Shown here: in pieces, positions 1 to 13,033 of the stretch
Numbering within the stretch: the first letter of the stretch is position 1
How the letters are laid out: each line of letters begins with the position of its first letter
Origin: Zonotrichia leucophrys gambelii
Taxonomy: Eukaryota > Chordata > Aves > Passeriformes > Passerellidae
Assembly (NCBI RefSeq): GCF_028769735.1
Contig: NC_088170.1
Span: forward strand, 63,403,085 to 63,467,084
Length of the DNA stretch: 64,000 bases
Direction of reading: 5' to 3'
Translations under genes and position numbers: made by a program
Notes under the pieces: generated by a model
Databases searched by the model: none
What the model was told of the DNA's origin: nothing
The model's input: only the letters and a program-made list of their open reading frames with translations

Positions 1-761
1 CTCCAGGGTATCTTTCAGGGGCTAACTGATTTCCACAAGAAGCTGCTGAACAAGGAATGGTCCAAAAACATGCAATGTGCCAAGAGCCTTAGTTTAATAA
101 AAAAGGTGGAGTTGGTCATAGCTGTGAGAATTTTTGATGTTGACATGCTCCTTGCTATTTACACAGACTCTCTTGTGCTGTGAAGAAGTATTTTATAAAA
201 CAAACTGATCAAGGAAAAAAAAAAAAAAAGATAAATCTCAAAAGTAACACCCCTGACCCCAAACCCCAGAAAAAAATAGCTCCAAATGATTTCCAGAGTG
301 CCTGGAGCATAACAATGCATCCATTGTGCATTGGAGGACTTTAAAGCCAGTGGCAATATCTCTTAACTGAGCAAGGAGTTGCTGGCATGGAAATATTTTG
401 TTCTCTGCATTGTTCAGTATTGGAAAGTTCAAAAGGCAAAGCTCCACTTCCCGCTCAAGGGAAAAACTTTCAGACTTGCTAAGGTTTGGATTTCTCCCCT
501 CTGTGCAGAGGATCAGTTGAGGTGGCTGAATTTGCTGCCCTGGTCACAGCAGAAGGCTTCAGGTCCCTCTGAAGGAGGAGCCAGAGCAGCTCAGAACTGC
601 AGCTCCCAAGGGCAGGACCTCGTCACTGACCACAGAGGAACCTTCATATGAATTTAGGTCTGAGCTAAGAATGTTTCTGAAACGAACACTGCAGAGGCAG
701 ATGATTAGAGACACCTTAGAGACTTTTACAAAACAGAAATTTGATGATTTTGCTCTTTGGG

Positions 762-777
762 TTTTTTTTTTTTTTTT
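762..777 (+). repeat. 16-base T tract
   Basis: A run of 16 T followed by a C/T-rich stretch to about 810. It is simple low-complexity intron sequence. Confidence 0.9.
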
Positions 778-2278
778 GCCCCTTTTTTTCTTTTATTCTC
801 CTGCCTTCCAATATATTAATACCAGTGAATTTTTGATTCACCCCTTGCCCATACAACTTTCTGTGCACGCATTAAATAACTACATCAAGGCTATTTCAGA
901 GAGCCTTTTGAGCAAATTTCACTCTGTGAGAATTGATTTATTTATGAATTATGTTACTTTTCAAGAATAATTTTAAGTGAAACAACTGTGCAGGATATGG
1001 CTATGTTGTTATTGTTATTATATTTCCTATTTCACACTTAATCTATTGAGTCATGAAAACTGTTAAATATGAGCACTTTGGTTTCAGGTTTGGGAATCAT
1101 GCTGTTACAGAACTTTTAATGAGAAACTTTTATTAAATTTATCCCCATGGAATGCTTTATTTTTAAAAAAGTGCAAGTGAAAATAAATATAATGTGAGAA
1201 ATTATGCAAAAAATACAAATATTAAAACAAATGCAAATGTTGAGGCAAGTGGTAACCATTAGGGAAATAGGTGAAAAGTGATTGAAATAATAATGCAACT
1301 GCTTTAAATCATTAATTATTAGAAGAAAAAAAAAAGAATAAAGAATAAAGAAAAAAGAAAAAAAGTGCACACAGTGGGCTTCTGACTTTTAGTCTTAAGG
1401 CTCCATGTGCTATAAGGTTTTACCTGCAACATCTGGAGGACACTGGGCTCTGCAACACCTTTATTACATATTGTTTTTCCAACCTGAGGCTTAACAGGAT
1501 TGAATTATGAAAATCAGTTTTAAAATCCTGTGGGAAATCACTCTCACTGACAGATCTTTAGTGAAATGGTGTTCCCAGAGAAAGGATTCAGCTTCTGAAG
1601 GACCTGGAACTGAAACTTTCTGGGATGGCTGCGCTGTACTGTGATAAAGGACACAGAGAAAGAACTTTGTTGAGGAGTATTTACCTGCAAAACTGATCAA
1701 GAGCTATGAAGATCTGCCCAGCTCTCCGTGCCTCCCATAGGCAGCTTGCTCAGCTCCCTGCTCACTCCAAGACCTCTCAAACAATCTCTGCATTAATCTG
1801 TGTCCTCTTCTTCAGACTCAAGAGATATTCTTTGCTCTATACTTGTAGATATTTACTGGAATTTTGGTGCCTGGAAATCTTATTTTTGAAATTAATACAA
1901 AAGAACTGTTGTGATGATGAACAGCTCCATGCTTAATTTCTATAGATTAATGAAAGAAAAACAGATTCCTGTTTCTTCTTTTATCCAAATACATCACTTC
2001 TACTGGAAAGTTTTCCTAGCTTCTGATCTTCAGAAGATGCCTTAAAATGCCTATTGCTTTTTAAGCCTAAGATGCTTAAAATTGTCTATTGACAATTCTG
2101 GAAAGCACAAGTTTTGAAAATCTGACTCCCTAGACTGAATTTGGACAACTCACCCTCTCAATAAGTGTCTTTCAGTCAATTATCAAACACCCCACGCTAC
2201 TTTGCTTTCTTCTGAAATTAAATTTATCAATATTTATTAATTTACCATACATCTTTGCAAGAAGGGGAATGCTTTCTG

Positions 2279-2340
<62 letters not shown>
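2279..2340 (+). repeat. (TCTA)n tetranucleotide microsatellite
   Basis: A perfect TCTA/TATC array of 62 bp (15.5 units) without interruption. A perfect array this long is usually length-polymorphic. It sits deep in an intron. Confidence 0.98.
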
Positions 2341-5179
2341 CAATTATAATCCAATGAATTTAATGAAAGGGAAAACAGCCAACTGGGCTGTTCAGGAACA
2401 GCTGGTTCAATCTATTCATTATTCCTAGCTCATGATCAGTAAGTGCTTCTGCTTCCGATTGGGAGAGAAACCAAGTGTCAATGTCAAATGGTGAAGACTT
2501 GTTCACACCTGAGCATACCAGTCTGCATACTAATATTGGTATTTATAGGAATAATAGCCACTTTCAAATCACTCTGCAGCATATGTAAATAAAAAGGAGG
2601 GCAGGCACAGTCAAACTGAGCAGCTGTTCAAAAAAGATACATGTGTTTCTGAACTTGCTTTTGCAATATTCTACAAACTAAATTCATCAGATTTACCTGA
2701 CTTTCATGCAACAGCTTTTTGGGTTTGGTTTTGTTCTTCGCTGATGATGTCGTTTATCTATTTGCACCGATTTTAAATTTCTGCCTATTTGGGACAATGT
2801 GTTCTAATTCTACCGCAAATCAATGAGCGGAGATGAGTTTCATTGTAGTGTCATTATACTATTTATTGCTTTAGAAATTCCTGCAACTATAGAGTGATTG
2901 GGAAAAAAGAAAACAACTCAAAACAAACCAAACACACAGTTAACATAAATGAGATGTTAACCTTGACTGATTAGTAAAGACACCAAAAATGTCATCCCAA
3001 TGGCATACCAGACACTAGATACCATCAAGGATATTGAATAATTCTCAGAGGACACTGAGAATTAGAATGCCTTTGTATTGCAACTTTCTGGGTTGTCAAG
3101 TGTAATACATCACCTAAGATGACTGTCTGGCTCATATAGGATGACCTCTGGAAATACAACCACCACACAATGACTGTCTGTTCCAGTCAGGTTGTTAAGT
3201 GGCCTGCATATGTAAGAAATAAGATATACAAACCTAACACCAGTACACGTAATTGAACTACATAACCTAAAAGTATCCATTCTTTAAGTGTGCTTATTCT
3301 TACCCCTAGCATATTTTCCATTAGAAACATTTGGAGCAGATTCTAATTGCTTTAGCAGATTCTACTATTATGTTAAATAAATTATTGGGCCATACTCTAT
3401 TACATGATTGTACAAGTTTTCTATGGTTATTTTTAGCATTCAAGACCACTTCTTTCCTCCTTTGTCTTCTGGATTTCCTGTATGTTATTAGACTGTGGTG
3501 AGGTCAGGCATCAGAGGAAATAACAGCAGTGCTGACTCCTAGACCCAATGTTTTATGAATTACTGAGCATCAGTGATGTAATGGCAATAAATCTAACCCA
3601 GCCTCAGTCTTGTGTCCTGTTGTAAATAAATGAAGTTAGCAAAGGTGTTATTTTATTCAAGAGCCTTCCTGATGAGAACAAAAATGTTTCCCCCAGGGGA
3701 TTGTTTGTAAAATTGCTTCTGTAATTAGGGTGCTGTTTAACAAGAGAAGGGTTCTCCAGTTTTCCTGGGGAACTTTCAGGCCTGAGTCAAGGATATCTTA
3801 TTTACAACACAAAACCAACTGCAAATTAGGGAAGCAACAAAGAGAAAGGAGTTAGTCAAGTGGTGTTAACATATAAGCATATGGCCAAGATTTTCTAATT
3901 TCCCAAGTGATTTTGCACACTCACAAGTTGGGCACCCAATTTAAAACTTGCTCAAGGGCTCTGATTTTCAGCAAATACTTTCTTGGGCAATTTAAAATTC
4001 TGATACTTGGAGCTGTTAGTCACTTCTGAAAATGAAGGCATGTGTCTGCACTGCTTTTTATCCTACCTGCCTTTTAATTCCCAGGAAGAAGTCTCTAATA
4101 TGAACGCATGACCTGAATTAAAGGCTTCAAAAATCTGACTGTAAATGAGTGACAGAATTAGGAGCAAGGCTGGAAGAATACAATTAATTCTTTCTCCCTA
4201 AAATAAGACCTTATGAGCATACTTTCAGAGAATTTGTGGCACTAACAAAAGGGCAGAGAAGTACATCACAGCAACTACTGCAACAACTGTTAAGCTTTGT
4301 TTTTGTCTCTAATATACTGCAATTGATTTGCAGCATTTCATGCAGAGGTCCCTATGCAGTGTCAGAACTAGACCAGTGTTTGACACATTCAGATTTTTTA
4401 AAAGACATAAACAAAGTCTGAAATACAGGAGCTGAAATTCTGACCCTTTGGGCAATTTTGCTTTTCCTGAGGCAAAGCTTAGATCTGAAATCTCTGCAAT
4501 AAGCACATATCTTTCCTCTTTGTTCCCTCCACGTGCTTTCAGTGTTACAGCACCCAGACTTTCTGAAGCCTCATTTCATTTTCCTTAATTAGCAAGTAAT
4601 AATATCGTCAAATTTTAATAACTGGTATTGCATTAGAGAACAATGCATTTGAAAAGGTAACTTCTATTGTGCACATGGAGACATAACTAACAGCAGACAT
4701 AATTATAACCTCTCTCTGTGACAAGTTGCAATTATTCCTCATGGCTCTGTGTCTAAGAGCAATGCATTTCTCATACTGGGTTGGGGAGGGTTTATTAAAA
4801 AAGTGAAGAATGTTTGATATTCTTTTCCCAGTGCAACAAAAACTTCATTGACACAGTAACAGATGGATTTAAGTGGTTTTGATTCAGGGTGACTGAAAAA
4901 AGTACATTAAAATTCACTTCTTTATTCACTATCTTTCCTGCTTTTCTAGCACCCAGGAGTCCCCAGAAGGGGAGAGAGTCAGTGACACTGGCAAGAATAT
5001 TTGACACACTCAGCTGGTATGTCTATGTATATGTATGTTCATAAATAGGACTGCACAGTGTCAGCAGGGCTAATCAGCATCCAACCAGGAAAACCAATTA
5101 CTGATATTTGTATTTTTGAAGAAGAAATGCAGCCTTTCATTTAACAGAACTTTGGCTCCAAATCCTGGCACATTATATA

Positions 5180-5230
5180 CTATGGTGTAGTGTAGTGTAG
5201 TACAGTATAGTTTAGTATGGTTTACTACAG
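5180..5230 (+). repeat. Degenerate TAGTG-type pentanucleotide repeat
   Basis: About ten pentamers of the form GTAGT, ACAGT, ATAGT, TTAGT, ATGGT and TTACT follow one another. The left part is nearly perfect (GTAGT x3) and the right part is decayed. Confidence 0.8.
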
Positions 5231-7122
5231 CATAATACAGACTGACTTTGTTGGTTAAAACAAACTGACAAACACATGAACTGGGGGTTTTTGGGCTGGT
5301 TGGTCTTTTGGGTTTTTTTGACAAAGAAAGCTGGCATTCTGATTACTTCATTTTTCACCCCCTCCCCACCAGACCACAGACAGTGAGGAGTGGTCGTGGT
5401 CATCAAGTGAGCTATGCAGGATCTGTGCTCTGCACAGGGTTAACACCACAGCACTGAACACCACAGGCTGGTGCCATCCCAGATGTGCTGTGATTCCTGA
5501 GAACTTCATGAGTGTCTTCTCTGGCCCTGATCTCAGAGCTTCAGCGTGGAGCCCACTGAAGTCACAGCAAGGTTCCCCTCAAGTTCAGTGAACACCAGAG
5601 GAATCTTTCTCATATCCCTTGCCATGTTTACATGTTAACTCGAGGTCATGGCAAATCCTTCCAAATGAGTATGAATTAAAACAGTTGTTCTCCATCACCA
5701 TCAATTTAAAAGGTTTGAACTGATGAATACATGATTCCTAAACCTGCATCTGTAACACCACCACCCTTCTGCTTTTTGTCATCATTAACGTAATGGCAAT
5801 AAACACTGAGAAGAAGAATCATATGTGTTCTTAATCCCTATCAATTATTTGTTCTACAATGCAAGTTTAATTTGCATTTATTTAGATAAATGGGAAATGT
5901 TTAACTGCATTTAGCTCTTCATCCTTCAAATGTATAATTACACACAAACACATATATCCATAAACAAAAATAATAAGATCTGAAATATTAATCGTCTCAC
6001 CTGCTGTGCCAAATTACCCTTTTAATTTGTTATTCATGAGCAAAGGCACCTTTAGACAATGATCTGGGTTCTCTCCTCAGCAACGCTTGTGCAACCCCAG
6101 TGAAAGCCAACAGAACTAAAGAACAAAGTCAGCTTTAGAGATTATCTAGAAGAACAACTATCAGAATGATCCATATGTTTTCTGCATATCCACAACATTG
6201 GTATAACTTTTGAATGACTGGGTTGCTTCTTGTCTTATTTCACAACAAGACTTTCCTTGCCTTAACTTAGCCCTGGATCTGGAAATTTTGAACCTAATTG
6301 GTAAGCAAAAAACACATGCCTTGGTATTTATTTAATAAAATCTTCTCAGACCATCTGCAAGATAATGCTGCTCAGTTTTCTATCACCTTGGATGGAAACA
6401 TTTAAACATTTCTAAAGGAGAAGGTGTTTGTGCTGTTTGAGGCACCTTCTGAACTCTGCTAAGCTTATCTTCTCTTTAGAGACAAAACTTTGTTTATCTC
6501 AGATTTGAACATTGATTACAGGCCCCTGAGAAATACGAGACAGTTTTTGAAACTTTGTCAGCCATAATTGGTTCCTGAAATGTAATCCCTTGAAGGGGAA
6601 GAACTGAGAGATATGGCCTTGTAGGAAAAGTGACCAAAAACCTGGAAGGTGCTGGAGATCCCCTGTAAGACAAATCTCACAGGGTCAGAAAGGTCCACTG
6701 GGGCCACACTATTCATTTAGAGGTGCACAGAAAACATGTGGGAATAAAGTACATCTTTCCCCTTTCCCCTCCTTTTGTATGAAGGCATTAAAATTAACAC
6801 AAATGGAATTTGAAATATAATAGCCCAGCTGTCTTCCTGTTTCAGGAGGTGTTAGTGGTAGCAGAGAAGATAAATCACAAGATTGGCATTTTATTCTCAT
6901 ATCAATAACCAAGCATCTTCTTCCCCAAAAGCCATTTAGTCCAGGGCACTGTCCTCTCATGTTTCAGTGTTTCTCTTCAGCTAAAATAGACCAGAACAAC
7001 TTGTGCACTTTATGCAAAGCTGTATTCATGGTTTCTTTCTGTATCTTTTCACAGAAAGCAATTCTAGAAACACTAGGGCAGTACATATTTAATAGATCAA
7101 ATTCAAGGCCTTAAAGTCCTGA

Positions 7123-7138
7123 TTTTTTTTTTTTTTTT
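7123..7138 (+). repeat. 16-base T tract
   Basis: A run of 16 T, then G and six more T. It is low-complexity sequence. Confidence 0.9.
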
Positions 7139-7584
7139 GTTTTTTAATGAATTATGCCAATGTCAGGTAACAGTCAGTAAAAGCAAATTTCTCACACAGA
7201 GTCTTCAGGAATGAAATAAAGAACAAAACCAACAGTGTCTTTATGCCTCTTTAAAAGCACGGCACTCCTGCATTTTCAGTACTGCATGAAGTTACAGTCT
7301 TCTAACTCAGAAAACATACCATTGAAGGAAATAAGAAGAAAAGAAGAGTATTCTCAGGGTTTTTTTTTTTTTCCCAAAATGAGAAACTGGCAGGCAGAAA
7401 GTTTAAAATAAAATCAAGGGATGTTCCTCCCATGTTGCAATTTGTAGGGCTTGGGATGCTGTGGATACTTAAAAGATATATGAGCTCAAGAAATGCCAGT
7501 ACTAATTTATCAAAACCAAGTCATTGAAAAGCATTAAAGACAGAGATTCCACCCCTGGTTCAGGAAATCCCTGAACAAGCAGTG

Positions 7585-7722
7585 CTGGAGCCTGGGAGAC
7601 GATATCACTGCTGCCTGCTCGCCGCTCATTCTCCTCCTCTGACACTCATTATGGGACCCGGTGAGAACCAAGGTCCTGGGCTAAATGAGCCTTTGGTCTG
7701 AACAGATTGGACTGTTCTTATG
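7585..7722 (+). mobile_element. Ancient CR1 LINE 3' end
   Basis: The 3' part reads CTGGGCTAAATGAGCCTTTG, then GTCTGAACAGATTGGACTG, then TTCTTATG. This corresponds closely to the 3' end common in old amniote CR1 elements (turtle and crocodile type), where the consensus is a 'gggctagatggacctttggtc' block followed by 'tgacccagtatggc' and a TTCTTATG tail unit. Upstream bases from about 7585 (the CACTGCTGCCTGCTC region) fit the same 3' untranslated segment more loosely. The tail differs from the ATTCTATG tail of avian CR1 families, so this is an older insertion. It is a 5'-truncated fragment with no coding part. The left border is approximate. Confidence 0.75.
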
Positions 7723-8732
7723 AAATGAGGCAGAGAGAAATTAGGTAATTTAGCCAGGAAATCTATGCCAAAGCAAAAAGCTAATGTTCTAGTTCCTGAG
7801 CCTTGCCCAGTGCCATAAACAAAAGTGTAAAGTCCTGCCTCAAACCCCAGTCAAGCGAATGGCGACGGAGCTTACTCAGCACATGCAAAGCTATGCACAG
7901 TGTGCCAAGTAAAACTGGTAAGGATCACTTGTGATGGGCAGAGTGCATCAGCTTTTGTGCACAGTTAGCCTTTAGTCTCCCTGTGATTCCCAAGGAATAT
8001 CTCTGTTGGGTTCCCCATGCATGGACAAATTGCCATATGCAAATTGCCACTTGTTTTCTATTCACTGGAGTTTTACAAAAAGTAGCGGCAGAAGCAAAAA
8101 ATCCCTCTATTTCCTGCTCTAAAGCAACTTAATTAACCAATCTATCATATAAACAAATATTTAAAATAAATAAGTCATTTAGCTTAGAATAAAGATCAGA
8201 AAATGCATACAACAATATTTCATTGAGACAAAATTGGGTTTTTTTCACTGACTTCTGTGATTCACATACAGCCAGTGGAGATTCATTTGACAATATTATT
8301 CTAAATGTTACCATCACTTCCAATGCTTATTAAAATAATCTAATCTATTGAAACATATTGTAGGGAAGAAGAGCTGATATGTAATTATCTCTTTCCCTAA
8401 ACTGTTCTTTGATTTGGTTTCAGGGTTCAAGGATCCACCCAGTTTTTGTGTTAATAGCCAGCACTGATGTCACTGGGAGAAACAGAACGGAAGATAGAGG
8501 TGGAGGGTGAGTTTGAAGATAAATTTAATAAAAACATTAGAAACCACTGGATAAGAAAAGCAAACAAACATCCAACAAGTCCACCTCTGGTTTCATAACT
8601 TCCTTACTTCTTGATGTATCATTATATCCTTCCTTTCCCCTTTTTAATCATGCAAACTAACAGCTGTCTTTTTAAACATTTTTAGACTCAACTTCAAGTG
8701 CCTCACTCGATACCATATGTCGCACATTTCCT

Positions 8733-8735
<3 letters not shown>

Positions 8736-8763
<28 letters not shown>
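8736..8763 (+). repeat. 28-base T tract
   Basis: An uninterrupted run of 28 T, preceded by CTCTC. On the minus (gene) strand this is poly(A) inside the intron. No recognisable mRNA-like or SINE sequence adjoins it, so it is recorded as simple sequence only. Confidence 0.95.
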
Positions 8764-9284
8764 GTGGAATGGCTTCAGATAGAATGTTTTAGCCTTATTT
8801 TCCTGCTGTCTGGATTTTGTCTGTTGGTATTCAGAAGCCTCTTTCTATCTCACACGTCATTCATTTTAAGTCGTCTCATCAAATTTTGGTCACAGGTTTT
8901 AAATTCTGCACTGTTAATCTTCTTAACCAATATAAGAAGTTAAAAACTCATTTATTACAAATTGCACTATGATGAGGATACTCACAGAGCAGCTAAAGCA
9001 GAAGATTACTGGTAGAAAATTAATAACTGCAAGTTGAAAATGGAAAATGAAGGAACAGTAACAGGATGCAAAACAGATCAGGTTTGCTTACAATGGCCAT
9101 ATGCTTTCTTGTTTCTGCTGCATTCCCACCTTTAGACTGCTATCTACTTTACCATCACATTAGTTTTCAGCTATTTATACAATATTCAGCATGAGGATTT
9201 GATCAATTGTCTTTGGTGAAAATGTCTATGGAAGAACTCCAAAGACTTCTGTTTTTAAGTTTACATGTCAAGAGTGTGAACCCT

Positions 9285-9322
9285 AAAACTTAAGTTTTTA
9301 AGTTTTTTTTAAACTTAAGTTT
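9285..9322. repeat. Paired AAACTTAAGTTT palindromes
   Basis: The 12-base perfect palindrome AAACTTAAGTTT occurs at 9286-9297 and again at 9311-9322, separated by 13 AT-only bases. Each copy can self-pair, and the two copies can pair with each other to form a hairpin. Confidence 0.9.
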
Positions 9323-12110
9323 GACAGAATACTTAAGTCCATGTTGTTTTCAGGTGGCTGGTGTGGATTGTTTTAAGATGGACAACAATTTGCTTCAAGT
9401 ACTGCACAATTATATTGTAACTGAAATTTCATACTGCTTCCTGAGTTCCCATCTTGGATTCAATATGTATAATTTTATTCTTTGTAGTTTAGAGAAATAT
9501 AAATCAATATTCAGGAACTTTTCTGAAATGCACTGCTTCTGAGTGCCTGACTCATTTTATTTTATTATTTTAATTTCATTAAGATCTCAGGTGCTATGGT
9601 AGATGGGAGGGATAAGCACTACTTCTGAAGATGCAGAATTCTCCACACTGCCTAAGGATAAGGCTGGATGAACTGAGTATGCTTCAGGTGAATTAAATCA
9701 GGTAAAATGACTTCTACCCTGTGAAATAAGCTGTAATTTAAGTCTGTAGGGAATAAATTGCCATAGCATAAGGAAAGAACAAAATCTGAAACAACCTTCA
9801 ATCCTCCAACATATTTCCCTGCTGCCATCTATTCATCTTTCTCACTGTCTTTTTCCCTTCATTTCATGACCTGTGTTCTATGGCACCTTAAGCAACCCCA
9901 AATCCCTCTCCTTTTGCTGTTCAGCATTCTGCCTGTGATGCTGCCTATGGAGAGCCTATAAAACTCAAAACTAAACTGTTCTTTTGAAGCATCTAAATGC
10001 TGAAAATTGTCAGTATCAGTTTTACTTCACACATGTGAGCAATCTCCCTGAAAACATTGAAATAATTTACTCAAATTCCCTTCTGAATGAGCTCTTGATA
10101 CTGCTTTATATAAAAGCACCTTACTGGACACAACTGCAGAGGTAATTAGTGCTCTAATTTGACATTGGCACATAAAGCCTAATGCTAGCTCCACAGAAAA
10201 CAAAAAGTAGCCAGTGATGACAGTGCATCAAAGATTCAGCTTTAAAGGCAACTTTAAAAGCAAATATGCAGTTTTCATATTCATGGTTTCCAACTGTTCA
10301 CCTAAATATCTTGAAAAAGATATTGCAATCTCTTTTTAATGAAATAATCTGATATTTTAGCTATTGCAATTAAATTCAGTTTCATTCATTCACCTATGCA
10401 ATGTGAGTGGTAGTTATTAATGCTTTTTGTTAAGTCTCATCTCACCTCTTCCTAGATGGCTACTACATTTAGAATCCTCCTTACATTAAGCACAAACCTT
10501 CAAATCCAAGCTTTTCTTTTCCCTCTGTTCAACAAACTGGCTTCTACTACAACATAATTTCTGATTTTTAGGAAAAGACTTTGGGTGCAGTTGCAGCTGC
10601 TGTTGCAGTTTATCACACCCTTTTTTTGGAAATTTGCTTTAGTCTTGAGAGCCTGTAGGAGACCAAGTGATTTAGAAGCAGCAGTGCCAAAAGAGAATAA
10701 AGAAGACAGGGAAGCTTGGGGGACTCACCACAGTTATTTAAATACTGCTCCAGTTAAAGTCTTGCAGCAATTGAGATCCTAATTAGCCCCAAAGTATATA
10801 GCTTTTATCTCTTCAGGAAGTTTTAGAAGGGTTAATTCTGGATTTTTTTCTGACCATACTGCTTACTACTCAGGCAAACAAAAATGAAAAAAAAATTCTA
10901 GGTATAAGTTTAAAAAACACTCATCTTCTTTTTGGGAACTTTTCCACCAAAGAAATAATTCTGCACTGGAATTTGATTCCTCTTATTCAAATGGGTCATG
11001 TGGCAGTGGGTCATTGCTCCATATAAGTAAAATGCCAGGCTTCTTGTAAGGAACTGAAACATTCAGCTTTCTTTATGTTCTTCTATTATCTGTTTTAAAG
11101 TATTTCCTTATTTATTATCTTTAATACCCCATGAAATACACTGATTGTAAAAATAATATCTAAGTCACTAAGTGTTATCTAAACTACTTGCTGCAATGTC
11201 AGTAAAAAGAAAACACGTTTTTAAGGGATTCTGTATCATCTTTTTTACAAAAAAAATAGCAGATATTTTCCTTTATTTTCTTTTAGCCCTCTCTTGTAGA
11301 CTTTTATTTTGTGATTCTGATATGTGACTGTTTTTATAATGTCAGGAAAGTACCTTGAGTTAAAAAATTTATTGTGCTATAATCTTTGTACAGCAAGATT
11401 TAGCATTTCTGCATTAACCATCCTTTACACTGTAGTCTTACTATCTCCCTTCGAGGTAATCCCTTTTACAGAGGGTCATGGCTTTTCACTGTCTGTATGA
11501 AAACACATTTGCACAAAGAAATAAAAGCCAAATCCACAAACCTACAAATGACAAGGAGAAAGGGCTTGTATTCCAGCTTGCTTTCCTGCAAAATCCTTTG
11601 AAAGGCTAAACAGCCTTTTCAGGGCAAGCACTAATCTGCAGACTTGTATCCCTATGTTTGAATGTAATGAGATTCCAGTAAACACATGCACTCTGTGCCA
11701 CAGCGAGCTCAGTTTTAGAGCAGCTTATTTTCAGCTTACTTTCAGGCAGCTAAGACCAGATCTGAAATGCTACTTTAACTGAAATGAGAATGCCTGTGCA
11801 GGGATTTGCACTGAATTTGTGAGATATTCACAAGTTTCCTTATGGACAAGGCTAAAGTCATGCAGAGAGCTCTTTCACAATCAAAGCTTCCACTTCATTG
11901 TCCAAATTCTCACTTTTTTAGTTTCCTTTCCTTACTGAGGTTAAACAAATTCAACTTTACCCATTAATTTTCTGTTTATCCCCACCAGTCTTCAAAAGAA
12001 TACCCAAATCTTGTACTTGAGTCTGAATCACTGACTATTATATTATACCTGTTGGAAGAATGTGGCCTTTTTCTGTATTAAATAGCAATTAAATGTTAAT
12101 TTCCTTTCCA

Positions 12111-12230
12111 GGCCAGGTTGAATGGGAATCTGAGCAACTTGGTCCAATGGAAGGTGACATGGCATGGGTGTTGGAACCAGATGATGTTTAAGACCCCCTT
12201 CCAACCCAAACCATTTTATGATAAATGATG
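12111..12230 (+). mobile_element. Avian CR1 LINE 3' end fragment
   Basis: GGCCAGGTTGAATGGGAATC, TGAGCAACTTGGTC, GTTGGAACCAGATGATG and CCTTCCAACCCAAACCATTT are successive landmarks of the avian CR1 3' untranslated end. The tail has decayed to ATGATAAATGATG instead of repeated ATTCTATG. The fragment is about 120 bp, 5'-truncated as is typical for CR1, with a small internal deletion between the GGAAGGTG and TTGGAACC blocks. It lies opposite in strand to the host gene, inside an intron. Confidence 0.88.
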
Positions 12231-12967
12231 CCAAATCTTTCCATATTCCAAATTCAGTGTAAATTTCACATATTTTTAGTTAGGAATAAAAATTAATGGT
12301 CTAGACTATATTCTAATCACTTCAAGGGATTTGTTCTTGACCCTTGGTACAGCAACAGTAAGTTGATGAAGGCTTACTTTTTCATTACTCCCACACTTAA
12401 ATACTGAAATGAGATCCCTGTTTCTTGTAACAAAAGATGATGAAATGCTTAAACAGAAAGGTTTGTTAAAATACAATAAAATAAATTGTTATTCAGAGTA
12501 AATGAAGTTAAGAACCTCAACCAGCTATAATTAAATTAAATATGCCACCATGACTATTGTTGATATATCACCTTCATGACCATTAGCCAAACAAAAAATG
12601 AAACTTGGATTAAGTAAAGGGGAAAAACCCAGTGCTATTGTTCTGCAGTTTTCTGCTGTTTGACACATGGTTTGTATTGTAGGTGCACAAATATCCCTTA
12701 TGAAACCCTTTGCAAGCTTGTAAATAAACACTGGCTACACAGAGTAATCTTGATTTATACAAATGGCAAATGCTTTCAGGTTTTATGCTGGTTCCATATT
12801 TCAAACAAGCTGGAAGTATAGATTAAATTATCAGAGCCACTGCTTTGAAAAAGTAATCAATGCCATTTGTTTTTCTGATTACACACTTACTGGTTTGTAA
12901 TTAAAGAAAAAAAACCTAAAACAACAAAAAATCTCTCAAAGCAAAAGAACTCACTGGAAGATAATCT

Positions 12968-13033
12968 TCCTCTTTTACACTGTTTGTTTTCTAATTCCCC
13001 TCCTCTCTTACACAGTTTGTTTTCTCATCCTCC
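12968..13033 (+). repeat. 33-bp tandem duplication
   Basis: Two adjacent 33-base units (12968-13000 and 13001-13033) share TCCTCT, TTACAC, GTTTGTTTTCT and CC-rich ends, with about five mismatches. It is a local duplication, moderately old. Confidence 0.88.
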
